From JBBRWO01 sp964388455 (GTDB lineage Bacteria > Actinomycetota > Coriobacteriia > Anaerosomatales > JAAXUF01): a DNA stretch of 64,000 nt. The stretch covers positions 31,404-95,403 of the forward strand of contig CAYMAN010000004.1 of NCBI GenBank assembly GCA_964388455.1, read 5' to 3'. Shown here in pieces: positions 45,491-53,157 of the stretch (its first letter is position 1; each line of letters begins with the position of its first letter). Under the pieces are notes generated by a model that worked only from the letters and a program-made list of their open reading frames with translations, was not told where the DNA came from and did not search any database. A program made the position numbers and the translations under genes.

Positions 45491-45751
45491 GTGGATCACG
45501 ACGAGAAGCTCGACAGCCCGGGGGCGCACGCGCACAAGCAGATTCTCGGCGAGGACCCGAAGCCTGCCCCCGATGAGCTCTCCAATCCAGCCGACGAAGA
45601 CGAAGAGGAGTGCGACATCAAAGACGGTCACACACCGGACTTCTCGTGCAGCACCATGGAAACGACCCAGCTGGAGGATCTGGTCTTGGATGAGGACATA
45701 CCTGGCAGCGGCATACCCGGCTACGAGGGTGAGGAAGACGGCGGCGGCTAA
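45491..45751 (+). CDS. small acidic hypothetical protein
   Basis: The 86-residue product is extremely rich in Asp and Glu, with Pro/Gly-rich ends and no predicted fold (GEDPKPAPDELSNPADEDEE; tail GIPGYEGEEDGGG). It is probably disordered. AAGGAGGTG is an excellent ribosome site seven bases before the GTG. It lies 21 bases before the aldo/keto reductase on the same strand. I know no homologue, and a scaffold or charge-shield role would be speculation. Confidence 0.6.
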   Translation: MDHDEKLDSPGAHAHKQILGEDPKPAPDELSNPADEDEEECDIKDGHTPDFSCSTMETTQLEDLVLDEDIPGSGIPGYEGEEDGGG

Positions 45752-45772
45752 GTCTGCGTGAAAGGAGCCACG

Positions 45773-46672
45773 ATGGCGCTCTTCCAGGAATCTCACGGAG
45801 CACCCGGTCCACCCAGGCTCGGGCTGGGCGGCTTCCACGTCGGGGCGATCGAGGACGCCGACCTGGCGCTTGAGATCGTATGGCATGCCATAGACTCCGG
45901 TTTCGCGATGCTCGATAACTCCTGGGACTACAACGACGGCGAGAGCGAACGCAGAGTAGGCAGAGCGCTTACCCGCGCCGGCTACCGGGAACGCGCGCTG
46001 GTCATGACCAAGGTCGACAGCCACTCCTACGATGGTCTGATGCGGCAGTTCTCGGAGTCGCTCGGGCGACTCGACCTCGCTCGCATCGACCTTCTGCAGC
46101 TGCACGAGATCATTCGCGAGACGGATGCCAATGATGCGGTTGCGCGCGGAGCGTTGCGCGCAATGGTCGAGCTTCGCGACCAAGGTGTGGTGGGGCATAT
46201 CGGTGTGACCGGTCACAAGGACCCGCGCTACCTCGTCGACATCATCGACCGCGCCGCCGAGGCTGGCATCGAGCTCGAGACCGCCCAGATGCCCATCAGT
46301 GCGGGCGATGTCCACAGTAACAGCTTCACCAGGATCGCTCTTCCGGCGTGTCTCGAGCGAGGCGTGGAAGTGCTCGGCATGAAGCCGCTCGGCGCCGGCG
46401 GCTTCTTGGACGGCGGGGAGTTGACCGCCCCGGAGCTGCTGCGCTGGGCGCTCAGCCAACCCACGACAGTCTGTGTCACCGGATGTGAAACGCTGGCCGA
46501 TGTCGATCAGGCCGTGACGGCGCGCGACGGGTTCACCCCCATGACCCTCGAAGAGCGCGAGGACCTCGAGTCCCGCGCGGCGCGCCTGCTCGAAAGCGGA
46601 CGCATCAGCGAGCCGTACAAGTGGACAGACATTCACGACTCAACTGACAAGCACCCTGATTGGGTCGCGTGA
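45773..46672 (+). CDS. aldo/keto reductase family oxidoreductase
   Basis: The 299-residue TIM-barrel enzyme shows LGLGGFHVG, GFAMLDNSWDYNDGESERRVG (catalytic Asp/Tyr block), LVMTKVDSHSYDG (Lys), RIDLLQLHEI (His) and LGMKPLGAGGF near the phosphate-binding end. It uses NADPH to reduce carbonyl compounds, with unknown substrate. The C-terminal region lacks the ferredoxin-like cysteines of some AKR subfamilies. AAAGGAG five bases before the ATG sets the start. It converges with the peroxiredoxin gene. Confidence 0.88.
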   Translation: MALFQESHGAPGPPRLGLGGFHVGAIEDADLALEIVWHAIDSGFAMLDNSWDYNDGESERRVGRALTRAGYRERALVMTKVDSHSYDGLMRQFSESLGRLDLARIDLLQLHEIIRETDANDAVARGALRAMVELRDQGVVGHIGVTGHKDPRYLVDIIDRAAEAGIELETAQMPISAGDVHSNSFTRIALPACLERGVEVLGMKPLGAGGFLDGGELTAPELLRWALSQPTTVCVTGCETLADVDQAVTARDGFTPMTLEEREDLESRAARLLESGRISEPYKWTDIHDSTDKHPDWVA

Positions 46673-46725
46673 CGCGGCAGGGCACGCGGCGGCTTCGAGC
46701 ATCAAGCGCAACCGTCCGCGGTCCG

Positions 46726-47193
46726 CTACGCGTTGATCTCCTCGGCGAGGGCTAGGATCTCCTCGTTTGGGGGGATGTCGCTCATCTCGTGGCCGTAGTG
46801 GACGAAGCGCGCCACGCCCTCCTTGTCGATCAGCACCTGAGCGGGCATGCGGCCCATCTTGAACAGCTTGACCTGCTGCCCGTAGAGTTTCAGCACGCTG
46901 TGGCGCGGGTCGGGGAGGCCGACGAAGGGGAGGGACTCGGCCTGCCAGTACTTCTTGAACGCCGGCGCGTCCTCCGGGCCGACGACGACGATCTCGATGT
47001 CGCGCTCCACAAAATGGTCGTAGTCATGGCGCAACTGCGCCATATGCCTGCGGCAGAACGGTCAAGCGAACGTGCGGTTGAAGACCAGCAAGACGTTCTT
47101 GCTGCCTCGGAAGGCTGAGAGGCTGACGGGATTCCCGTCCTGGTCGGGCAGGGTGAAATCGGGCGCGGTCACGTTGAGCGAGACGCGTGGCAT
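46726..47193 (-). CDS. AhpC/TSA-type peroxiredoxin with in-frame UGA (probable selenoprotein)
   Basis: The minus-strand frame from the ATG at 47193 (AAGGAG six bases upstream) encodes 155 codons with one internal TGA at 47062-47064, codon 44. Before it: SLNVTAPDFTLPDQDGNPVSLSAFRG and LLVFNRTFA. After it: PFCRRHMAQLRHDYD and a normal thioredoxin-fold C-terminus (LPDPRHSVLKLYG, PAQVLIDKEG). In relatives this position is the first Cys of CxFC, so the UGA most likely encodes selenocysteine (UxxC). A hairpin with a four-base loop begins 18 bases after the UGA. If Sec is not inserted, the gene is broken. Reading it as a 105-residue protein starting at 47043 would drop half the fold. Confidence 0.8.
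47026..47043 (-). promoter_or_regulatory. candidate bacterial SECIS hairpin
   Basis: A perfect 7-bp stem (47026-47032 with 47037-47043) closes the RNA tetraloop AGUU. The loop begins 25 bases after the UGA, and a G is in the first two loop positions, both as expected for bacterial SECIS elements. Confidence 0.6.
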
Positions 47194-47363
47194 GTGTGGC
47201 TCCTTGTCGGAATGCCGCAATGATCGTTCGGCGATGAAGAGCGTAGCAGGAGAGGGGGGCCGGCGTGCGTCGACCCCAAACCCATGCCCCTCGGGTCCGT
47301 CGCCCGAAGGCTGAGCGTGCCGTGACGCTTGCGCCGCCCTCAGAACATGCTATTGTGTGCAAT

Positions 47364-47987
47364 ATGTCTCACAAGACTACACATAACGCACACGAAGACG
47401 CTCAGCGCCCGAGTCCCGATCGGCTCTTCTCGATCGCAGAAGGGCAGGCGGGCTACTTCACAACCGGGCAGGCCCGACAAGCCGGGTACTCGCGGGGTCT
47501 GGTTGCCCATCACTCTAAGTCCGGCGCGTTCGAACGGGTTCGCCCAGGGGTGTATCGGCTTGCCCGGTTCCCGGGTTCTGCGCGCGAGGATCTCTACATC
47601 GCTTGGCTTGAGGCCGGGCCGCGAGCCGTGATTTCGCACGATAGTGCGCTGGAGCTGTACGGGCTGTCGGACCTCCTGCCAGCGCAGACACACGTCACGC
47701 TGCCACGGACCAGTTCGCGCCGGCGCTCGGGCATCCGCATGCACACCACCGCCGTGGGTACGACGGAAGTGACCGTACGCGATGGGCTGCCAGTGACGAG
47801 CGTGGCACGCAGCATCGCCGATGTTGCACGAAGCGGCGGATCGACGGAGCTCATTGGCCAAGCGGTCCACGAGGCGCTGGCGCGCGGTCTCGTCAGTGAA
47901 GCGGAACTGAGGGACCAGGCTGCGAAGCGCGGTGGGCGAGCGAAGCGTGAGATTCTGGCGGCGCTGGCGGAACGGGTGACGTCATGA
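47364..47987 (+). CDS. AbiEi-type antitoxin (second AbiE pair)
   Basis: The 207-residue protein has the AbiEi N-terminal winged helix (LFSIAEGQAGYFTTGQARQAGYS, HHSKSGAFERVRPGVYRL), then ISHDSALELYGLSDLLPAQTHVTLPR of the AbiEi_4-like domain. It should repress the operon and counteract the toxin. The start ATG at 47364 has no Shine-Dalgarno. A TTGCGC/TATTGT promoter (16-base spacing) lies only seven to eight bases before it, so the mRNA may be leaderless. It overlaps the toxin start by four bases. Confidence 0.88.
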   Translation: MSHKTTHNAHEDAQRPSPDRLFSIAEGQAGYFTTGQARQAGYSRGLVAHHSKSGAFERVRPGVYRLARFPGSAREDLYIAWLEAGPRAVISHDSALELYGLSDLLPAQTHVTLPRTSSRRRSGIRMHTTAVGTTEVTVRDGLPVTSVARSIADVARSGGSTELIGQAVHEALARGLVSEAELRDQAAKRGGRAKREILAALAERVTS

Positions 47988-48709
47988 GGTACGAGTCGGG
48001 CAGCGCGTTCCGGATGGCGCTCGAGGCTCGGCTGCGAACCGAGTCACTCGATACGAATGTCCCGCTCGCGCGATTGCGCAAGACGGTGGCGTTCGACCGC
48101 CTGCTCGCTCGAATGATGAACGCGGATCAGGGAGATCGATGGCTGCTTAAAGGTGGCCTTGCCCTTCAAGTCAGGATGCCCGAGGGCGCACGGACGACCA
48201 AGGATATCGATGTGTTGTTGCGCGAGTTCGGCGTCGATGTCGGAGTGGGAGACCCGGTCGTGGCCACAGCCGAGTCGTTCGAAGTCACCCACCTCTTGGA
48301 GTTTGCCGGTATCCCGCCAACAACGGTTCGCTGCTATCCCATGTCACAGCACCTCGCCGAGAAGATTCACGCACTGACGCGGCCGCACGGCAATCGCGAG
48401 AACAGCCGAGTCAAGGACCTCGTGGACATCGTGATCATCGCTGAAAGAAGCGCGCTCGCAGTGCCGCAGGCGAGGGAGGCATTCGCAGCCACATTCGCCG
48501 CGCGGCAGACGCACGCAGTGCCGACTCGACTTCCGGCATTCCCTCGTGCATGGAGTCCCGCGTACCGACGTATGGCAGGCGAGGTTGGGGTCAAAGCACA
48601 CACGTTCGAGGAGGGGCTCAAGCTGGCAGGCCGCTTCATCAATCCGCTGCTTGACGGCTCGGCTGCTGGGACTTGGTTGCCTGAACACCGACGATACTCG
48701 CGAACCTAA
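47984..48709 (+). CDS. AbiEii-type nucleotidyltransferase toxin (second AbiE pair)
   Basis: The 241-residue protein has the AbiEii motifs WLLKGGLALQVRM (GG), TTKDIDVLL (DxD), HLAEKIHALTRPHG and SRVKDLVDIVII. AbiEii is the growth-arresting component of type IV AbiE systems that aborts phage infection. The start lies inside the AbiEi stop (ATGA), so the pair is translationally coupled. A copy of a dispersed 27-bp repeat follows its stop. Confidence 0.9.
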   Translation: MRYESGSAFRMALEARLRTESLDTNVPLARLRKTVAFDRLLARMMNADQGDRWLLKGGLALQVRMPEGARTTKDIDVLLREFGVDVGVGDPVVATAESFEVTHLLEFAGIPPTTVRCYPMSQHLAEKIHALTRPHGNRENSRVKDLVDIVIIAERSALAVPQAREAFAATFAARQTHAVPTRLPAFPRAWSPAYRRMAGEVGVKAHTFEEGLKLAGRFINPLLDGSAAGTWLPEHRRYSRT

Positions 48710-48715
48710 AGAAGG

Positions 48716-48742
48716 CCCCTCCGGTCGTCAACGCCAGGGACC
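48716..48742 (+). repeat. dispersed 27-bp repeat, copy after the AbiE toxin
   Basis: This segment matches 52053-52079 at 26 of 27 positions. It begins seven bases after the AbiEii stop. A partial match (CCCCTCGGGT) lies at 47287-47296, before the AbiE antitoxin. Confidence 0.7.
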
Positions 48743-48794
48743 GCGTACCCACTCGGAGATGCCGTGGTGTTGACCTGCGCTGGCGCCACGCTCC

Positions 48795-49445
48795 CTACCG
48801 GCTCACTCCCGCCGCCTCGGCATCGAGCGCCTTGAGGTTGGTCCCGATCGGGCTCGCCATCAGCGCCTTCGCACCCCACACCAGGTTGTGCGCCATGTAC
48901 CGCGCGCTCCTGTTCGTGTACAGGTGCTTGTCGCCGCCTGCGGCCATGTAGCTCGGTCCAGGACCTGCGTCGCCCACCCAGTAGCAGTCGATGTTTGGAG
49001 GCACCATGCAGCCGAGGTGCGTGAGGTTGAACAGCGTGGTCGCGCAGCAGTCGTGCGCACCGTCCTCGTTGCCGGTGACGATGACGCCGCCAACCTTCCC
49101 GTACAGCGGGTACTGGCCGGTCGTCGGGTCTCCCTCGGCGAAGGTCCCATCGAGGCGCTCCATCACGAGTTGAGCGACCGACGAGCGCACCCCGAACCAG
49201 ATCGGCATCGCGATGACGAGGATGTCGCATGCCTTCACGCGTTCGAGGATGAGAGGCCATTGGTCCCCGTCGCCCTCATCGGATGACACTCCAAAGGCGA
49301 TCTTGTAGTCGGTGACCCGAACAGTCTCGCACTCCACATCCAGGTCGGTGAGCAGTGTGGCGACCTTGTCGATGAGCGCCTCGGTGTTGGAGACCTCGGG
49401 GGAGCGCTTGAGTGTGCAGTTGAGAAACAAGGCCCTTAAGCTCAT
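48795..49445 (-). CDS. flavodoxin-like NADPH-dependent FMN reductase
   Basis: The 216-residue protein has the flavodoxin-fold pattern RALFLNCTLKRSPEVSNTE, CDILVIAMPIWFGVRSS and VGGVIVTGNEDGAHDCC. It probably binds FMN and reduces quinones, nitro compounds or metals. GGAGG five bases before the ATG at 49445 sets the start. It lies between the AbiE pair and the AI-2E transporter, with no evident operon partner. Confidence 0.8.
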   Translation of the reverse strand: MSLRALFLNCTLKRSPEVSNTEALIDKVATLLTDLDVECETVRVTDYKIAFGVSSDEGDGDQWPLILERVKACDILVIAMPIWFGVRSSVAQLVMERLDGTFAEGDPTTGQYPLYGKVGGVIVTGNEDGAHDCCATTLFNLTHLGCMVPPNIDCYWVGDAGPGPSYMAAGGDKHLYTNRSARYMAHNLVWGAKALMASPIGTNLKALDAEAAGVSR

Positions 49446-49539
49446 TCGGTCCTCCAAGTGGGTACGACGAATCCCATCCCTTCGTGTGTACCCGCTGCCT
49501 TACACGGGGTGCGGGTACTCCGCGGATCAGCTGCCGCTT

Positions 49540-50610
49540 CTACGCGCCTTCATGGCGCCGAGCGCCGCTTGCCACTACCTTGTTGTCGGGCTTGCGCCGC
49601 ATGAGGGTCGACAGCCACGCCAATGAGGGCTCGACGTCCACAACCATCCTCGCAATGGCCAAAGTCAGCGGCACAGCGAGGATGGCCCCCAGCGGGCCGA
49701 ATACGAACGACCACAGAATCAACGAGAAGGTCACCGTGAACGGGGACAGATTCAGCTCCCCGCTGATCAGCTTCGGCTTCAGAATGGTGCTCACCGCTGC
49801 GTGAACCAGGACGGCTCCAGCGAACGCGATCAAGCCCCACGTCAATCCGCGTTCGAGCGAGATGAGCACGACGGGAGGCACCAAGGCGATGTAGAAGCCG
49901 AGGTAGGGCACGAATGTGAGCACGGCGAGAAGAACCCCCCACAGAATCGCCAAGTCCACGCCCAGCGCCAGATAGAGAATCGTGCACCCGGCACCCACGA
50001 CAAGGCCCCCGATCCCGGTGATTCGCAGGTAGTCGCGAACCTCGTCAACCACGCATCTCAGGCGGTCGACCGATTCCGGAGACAGGGTGTCTAAAGCCGA
50101 CGTCTTCTCGGGCAGTCGTAGGGCATCCGCCAAAACAAAGGCTGCCAGTAGCATCACGACTCCAAGTGCGGCGATTCCCTGGGCGGCGAGCCCCGCAGCG
50201 CCCAACGCAACCTCGACGTTGTCTCCCGCGCGCTTACGAACCGATTCCGATATCTCGCTGACACTCAACCCCGAAGGCACAAGAAGCCGATTCGCCTGCG
50301 CGGAAACATCATCGGTGCGGCTCGCGTATGTCGGCATCACATCGAGGAACCCCGTGACCGCGACGCCAGCAAGCACGGCCACGCCGGCGATGATGGTGAT
50401 GGCGATAGCGAGCGTCGCCACGCAACCTGCCACTCGGCCGACGCGGTGGGTCAGCCAGCGTTGGAGCGGGATGAGCGCCGTGGCGATCATGAGGGCGATG
50501 AGCGCGGGAGCAACGACAGCCGCCGCCTCGTGCAGGCCGAGGAAGATCACTATCACTGCAGCTGTGACCAATGCCCTACGCGCCGCGGGGGGCAGCCCCG
50601 TATCCGCCAT
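49540..50610 (-). CDS. AI-2E family transporter
   Basis: The 356-residue membrane protein has about eight hydrophobic segments and the family block PYLGFYIALVPPVVLISLERG, LKPKLISGELNLSPFTVTFSLI and FGPLGAILAVPLT. Named members export AI-2 or act as Na+/H+ antiporters, and the substrate here is unknown. The start at 50610 has a weak ribosome site (GAGGT). It diverges from the DUF305 gene. Confidence 0.88.
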   Translation of the reverse strand: MADTGLPPAARRALVTAAVIVIFLGLHEAAAVVAPALIALMIATALIPLQRWLTHRVGRVAGCVATLAIAITIIAGVAVLAGVAVTGFLDVMPTYASRTDDVSAQANRLLVPSGLSVSEISESVRKRAGDNVEVALGAAGLAAQGIAALGVVMLLAAFVLADALRLPEKTSALDTLSPESVDRLRCVVDEVRDYLRITGIGGLVVGAGCTILYLALGVDLAILWGVLLAVLTFVPYLGFYIALVPPVVLISLERGLTWGLIAFAGAVLVHAAVSTILKPKLISGELNLSPFTVTFSLILWSFVFGPLGAILAVPLTLAIARMVVDVEPSLAWLSTLMRRKPDNKVVASGARRHEGA

Positions 50611-50735
50611 ACCGCACCACTACCTCTCGCGGATCGATTTCTGTCGCGAGTAGTGCGTACCCATCAAAGGGGGGCGGTCGCCACGTGCACCCCCGTTACG
50701 GGCATAAGCAACCAAAGGCGAAAGGACGGTGGATC

Positions 50736-51317
50736 ATGCAGAGGGTTCTCACACCGATAGTCGCTGCGGGCCTTGTCGCCGTCGGCCTGACCGGCATCAT
50801 CGTGACCGCGACGTACTTCCAGCCTGTCGTTCCTCGCGGAGCAGCGCCCGCGAGCGGTATGGACGCCATGTTCATCGAGCAGATGATCCCGCACCACGAC
50901 GATGCGATCGAGATGGCGGAGTTGGCGCTCACACGTGCGGAACATCCTGAGATCAGACAGCTTGCGGCAGACATCAAACGTACCCAGACCGCCGAGAACG
51001 CTCAGATGCGAACCTGGTACAGGGAGTGGTTTGGTGCCGACGTCCCTGATATCGGAGGCTCGTCCCGGATGATGGGCGGCGGCATGATGGGCTCTGACGG
51101 CAGTGACATGGCCGACCTCGAGGCCGCTGAGCCGTTCGATAAGGCGTTCATCGAGGCGATGATCCCCCACCACCAGACCGCGATCATGATGTCGCGGATG
51201 GCCGGCGGTGCTTCCGGCAGGCCCGAGATGCGTGGGCTCACGTCATCGATCATCGAGGCGCAAAGCAGGGAGATCGACAAGATGCAGGAGTGGTACGAGG
51301 AATGGTACGGGCGCTGA
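50736..51317 (+). CDS. DUF305 domain protein, secreted
   Basis: The 193-residue protein has a signal/anchor segment (PIVAAGLVAVGLTGIIVTATYF) and two DUF305 half-repeats with FIEQMIPHHDDAIEMAELAL and FIEAMIPHHQTAIMMSRMA. The paired His/Met residues suggest metal binding, and DUF305 is often copper-linked. The start is the ATG at 50736 with AAAGGACGG upstream. A SHOCT protein follows 43 bases after the stop. Confidence 0.88.
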   Translation: MQRVLTPIVAAGLVAVGLTGIIVTATYFQPVVPRGAAPASGMDAMFIEQMIPHHDDAIEMAELALTRAEHPEIRQLAADIKRTQTAENAQMRTWYREWFGADVPDIGGSSRMMGGGMMGSDGSDMADLEAAEPFDKAFIEAMIPHHQTAIMMSRMAGGASGRPEMRGLTSSIIEAQSREIDKMQEWYEEWYGR

Positions 51318-51360
51318 TCTTCACGGTCGGCACTCGTCAACGTAAGGAGCTGAACACGCG

Positions 51361-51645
51361 ATGATGGGCCGAGGATACGGCTACGGCTACGACATGATGG
51401 GCGGCTACGGTTGGTTTGGTGCGGCGCTCATGCTCCTCTTCGGCGCGATGGTCATCGCCGGGATCGTGCTCTTTATCATCTGGGCGGTGCGGGCCTCGAG
51501 CCATCACCCGACCGCCGGCGGAGGGACGCTGCCTCCAGGAGCGGCTGGCCACGACGAAGCTGTGGCCATCGCCAAGCGCAGGTGTGCGAGCGGTGAGATC
51601 ACGACGCAGGAGTATGACGAGATCATGCGTGCGCTCGGCGGCTAG
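51361..51645 (+). CDS. small membrane protein with SHOCT domain
   Basis: The 94-residue protein starts with a Gly/Tyr/Met-rich stretch (MMGRGYGYGYDMMGGYGW), has one transmembrane helix (FGAALMLLFGAMVIAGIVLFIIWAV), and ends with a SHOCT motif (AIAKRRCASGEITTQEYDEIM). SHOCT tails probably mediate oligomerisation. With DUF305 upstream it forms a two-gene unit, perhaps metal-related. The start is at 51361 or 51364. Confidence 0.8.
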   Translation: MMGRGYGYGYDMMGGYGWFGAALMLLFGAMVIAGIVLFIIWAVRASSHHPTAGGGTLPPGAAGHDEAVAIAKRRCASGEITTQEYDEIMRALGG

Positions 51646-51683
51646 CGAGGCCTGAGTAACGTGGATCTCCTCGGCAAAGCAAA

Positions 51684-51715
51684 GGCGCCCCGTTCCGCGA
51701 TCGGAACGAGGCGCC
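51684..51715 (-). terminator. terminator of the His/Met-rich secreted peptide gene
   Basis: A 14-bp stem with one C-A mismatch (51684-51697 with 51702-51715) closes a 4-base loop. On the minus strand it is followed by TTTGCTTTGCC. It lies 22 bases beyond the stop at 51738 and also faces the convergent SHOCT gene. Confidence 0.75.
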
Positions 51716-51737
51716 GACTTAACTCAAGTTGCTCAGA

Positions 51738-51944
51738 CTACATTCCGGTCCAGCCGGAGAAGCCGTTGTGCATGCGGCCCGGGTTGTCAGTCCCGGTGAA
51801 GCCGCCCATTTCCTGGGCATGCGTGGCATGGTGCTGGCCAAACGCTCGACCCTCACCGCCCGCGCCAGTCCCTGCAAAAGCAGGAGCGGCAAGCGCAAGC
51901 ATCAGTACCGCAGCAAGTGCAACCACCGCGAATGTCTTCCTCAT
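51738..51944 (-). CDS. small secreted His/Met/Gly-rich protein
   Basis: The 68-residue precursor has a clear signal peptide (RKTFAVVALAAVLMLALAAPAFAG) and a mature part of about 44 residues with His and Met clusters (GQHHATHAQEMGG, NPGRMHNGF). Such composition suggests metal binding in the cell envelope, in line with the nearby DUF305 gene. GAGAGGA six bases before the ATG at 51944 sets the start. I recognise no family. Confidence 0.6.
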   Translation of the reverse strand: MRKTFAVVALAAVLMLALAAPAFAGTGAGGEGRAFGQHHATHAQEMGGFTGTDNPGRMHNGFSGWTGM

Positions 51945-52052
51945 ATCGATTCCTCTCGTAGTCATTTCGTCCTGCAATAAATTCTTACCCATTCTGTAAG
52001 GATTTAAAGCACATGCCATGCCAGAGTCGTCGGAGTGGGCCGGTGCCGCGTG

Positions 52053-52099
52053 CCCCTCGGGTCGTCAACGCCAGGGACCAATGTCCCTCGGGTCGTCAA
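52053..52099 (+). repeat. dispersed repeat, two tandem copies
   Basis: A full copy lies at 52053-52079 (26/27 identical to 48716-48742). A second 15-base core match (CCCTCGGGTCGTCAA) lies at 52085-52099, 31 bases after the first copy's core. They lie upstream of the wHTH/nucleotidyltransferase pair. Confidence 0.65.
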
Positions 52100-52178
52100 G
52101 GCGAAGGCAGCGGCAGTCTAACGTCGCAGCCGCTCCTACCGCTCCAAAGTCCCTGCACCACTTCGATTGCCACAGAGC

Positions 52179-52225
52179 GTGGTTATATAACCACATAGTG
52201 TGGTACTATCACCACATATCGTGGT
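52179..52225 (+). promoter_or_regulatory. 21-bp-phased operator array
   Basis: GTGGT half-sites occur at 52179, 52200 and 52221, exactly 21 bases apart. The first two form inverted repeats with ACCAC (52190-52194 and 52211-52215); the first is a perfect 16-bp palindrome. The array ends 15 bases before the wHTH start codon, indicating autoregulation by repressors on one DNA face. Confidence 0.75.
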
Positions 52226-52239
52226 AAAGGAGACTCGGC

Positions 52240-52578
52240 ATGACCCCGACACTGGAAGCGGTACTCGGCAACCGATCCGCGGTTCAGACGCTCTTGTTCT
52301 TGGAGGCGTATGGCTCAGCGTATGCATCACGAATCGCCACGACATTCGACGTGCCCGTGAATGGCATACAGCGCCAGCTCATACGCTTCGAGGTCGGTGG
52401 CGTGTTGGTGAGCCGTCTCGTCGGACGCACGAGAGTGTTCGAGTTCAACACCCGTAACCCCACAGTTCGCAATCTCAGAACCTTCCTGGAATCAGAGCTC
52501 GAGTCGCTTCCGGGGAGCGTCACGCAGGCCTACTTCAGACAGCGACAGCGGCCACGTCGCACCGGTAAGACCCTGTGA
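52240..52578 (+). CDS. winged-helix regulator/antitoxin
   Basis: The 112-residue protein has an ArsR/MarR-like winged helix: VQTLLFLEAYGSAYASRIATTFDVPVNGIQRQLIRFEVGGVLVSRLVGRTRVFEF. A basic tail follows. It is followed one base after its stop by the nucleotidyltransferase gene, and its promoter holds a phased operator. AAAGGAG precedes the ATG. It likely represses the pair and may act as the antitoxin. It has no AbiEi-type C-terminal domain, so this is a smaller variant. Confidence 0.75.
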   Translation: MTPTLEAVLGNRSAVQTLLFLEAYGSAYASRIATTFDVPVNGIQRQLIRFEVGGVLVSRLVGRTRVFEFNTRNPTVRNLRTFLESELESLPGSVTQAYFRQRQRPRRTGKTL

Positions 52579-52579
52579 G

Positions 52580-53131
52580 ATGAAGCAGGTCACAGCCGAC
52601 ATAACCCTGGTCGAGCTTGCCGCACTGGTGAGCCAGGCGCTTCAAGCTGCGGGCATCACCGCCACACTGTCGGGCGGCGGAGCCGTGTCGCTGTACAGCC
52701 GGAACGCGTATCAGAGCTACGATCTGGACTTCGTCACATTCGAGCGGACTGCCATGCTTGAGCGGGCACTGGAACCGTTGGGATTCACTCGCATTGCTGG
52801 AGCCAGGGAGTTTCGGCATGGTCTGACACCGTGGAGCGTTGAGTTCCCGCCAGGTCCCTTGGCGTTCGGTGAACGGCGAGTGGACGACAGCGAGGCGTGC
52901 TTCATTGAGACCGAGTTCGGGCCGCTGCGAATCGTGAGTCCCACGCACATCGTGATGGACCGACTGGCTGCATTCGTTCACTGGCGCGACCGTCAGTCCT
53001 TCGACCAGGCCGTACTGATCGCGGCGGCAACGGATGTCGATTGGGCGGATCTAGCCACCTGGGCGGCCGACGAGGGTATTGAGCCTGACCTGATCGAGCG
53101 GCTCAGGAAGAAGGCATGCGCCGACCAGTGA
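52580..53131 (+). CDS. minimal nucleotidyltransferase-fold protein (putative toxin)
   Basis: The 183-residue protein has LSGGGAVSLYS (GG motif) and YDLDFVTFER (DxD), with a late MDRLAAFVHWRDRQSFDQAVL that resembles the AbiEii/MNT K/R-D-x-D region. The third acidic strand is less clear. Pairing with an upstream wHTH gene resembles AbiE and HEPN/MNT toxin-antitoxin logic. The toxin role is inferred from the fold and the operon. Confidence 0.65.
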   Translation: MKQVTADITLVELAALVSQALQAAGITATLSGGGAVSLYSRNAYQSYDLDFVTFERTAMLERALEPLGFTRIAGAREFRHGLTPWSVEFPPGPLAFGERRVDDSEACFIETEFGPLRIVSPTHIVMDRLAAFVHWRDRQSFDQAVLIAAATDVDWADLATWAADEGIEPDLIERLRKKACADQ

Positions 53132-53157
53132 TGCGAACCGACGGCCGCGGCAAGTTC

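Noticed and set aside
46726..47193. Simple pseudogene or sequencing error in the peroxiredoxin
   Set aside because: Frame and similarity are intact on both sides, the TGA is at a single functionally meaningful codon, and a SECIS-like hairpin follows. It is kept as a possibility only if selenium genes are absent.
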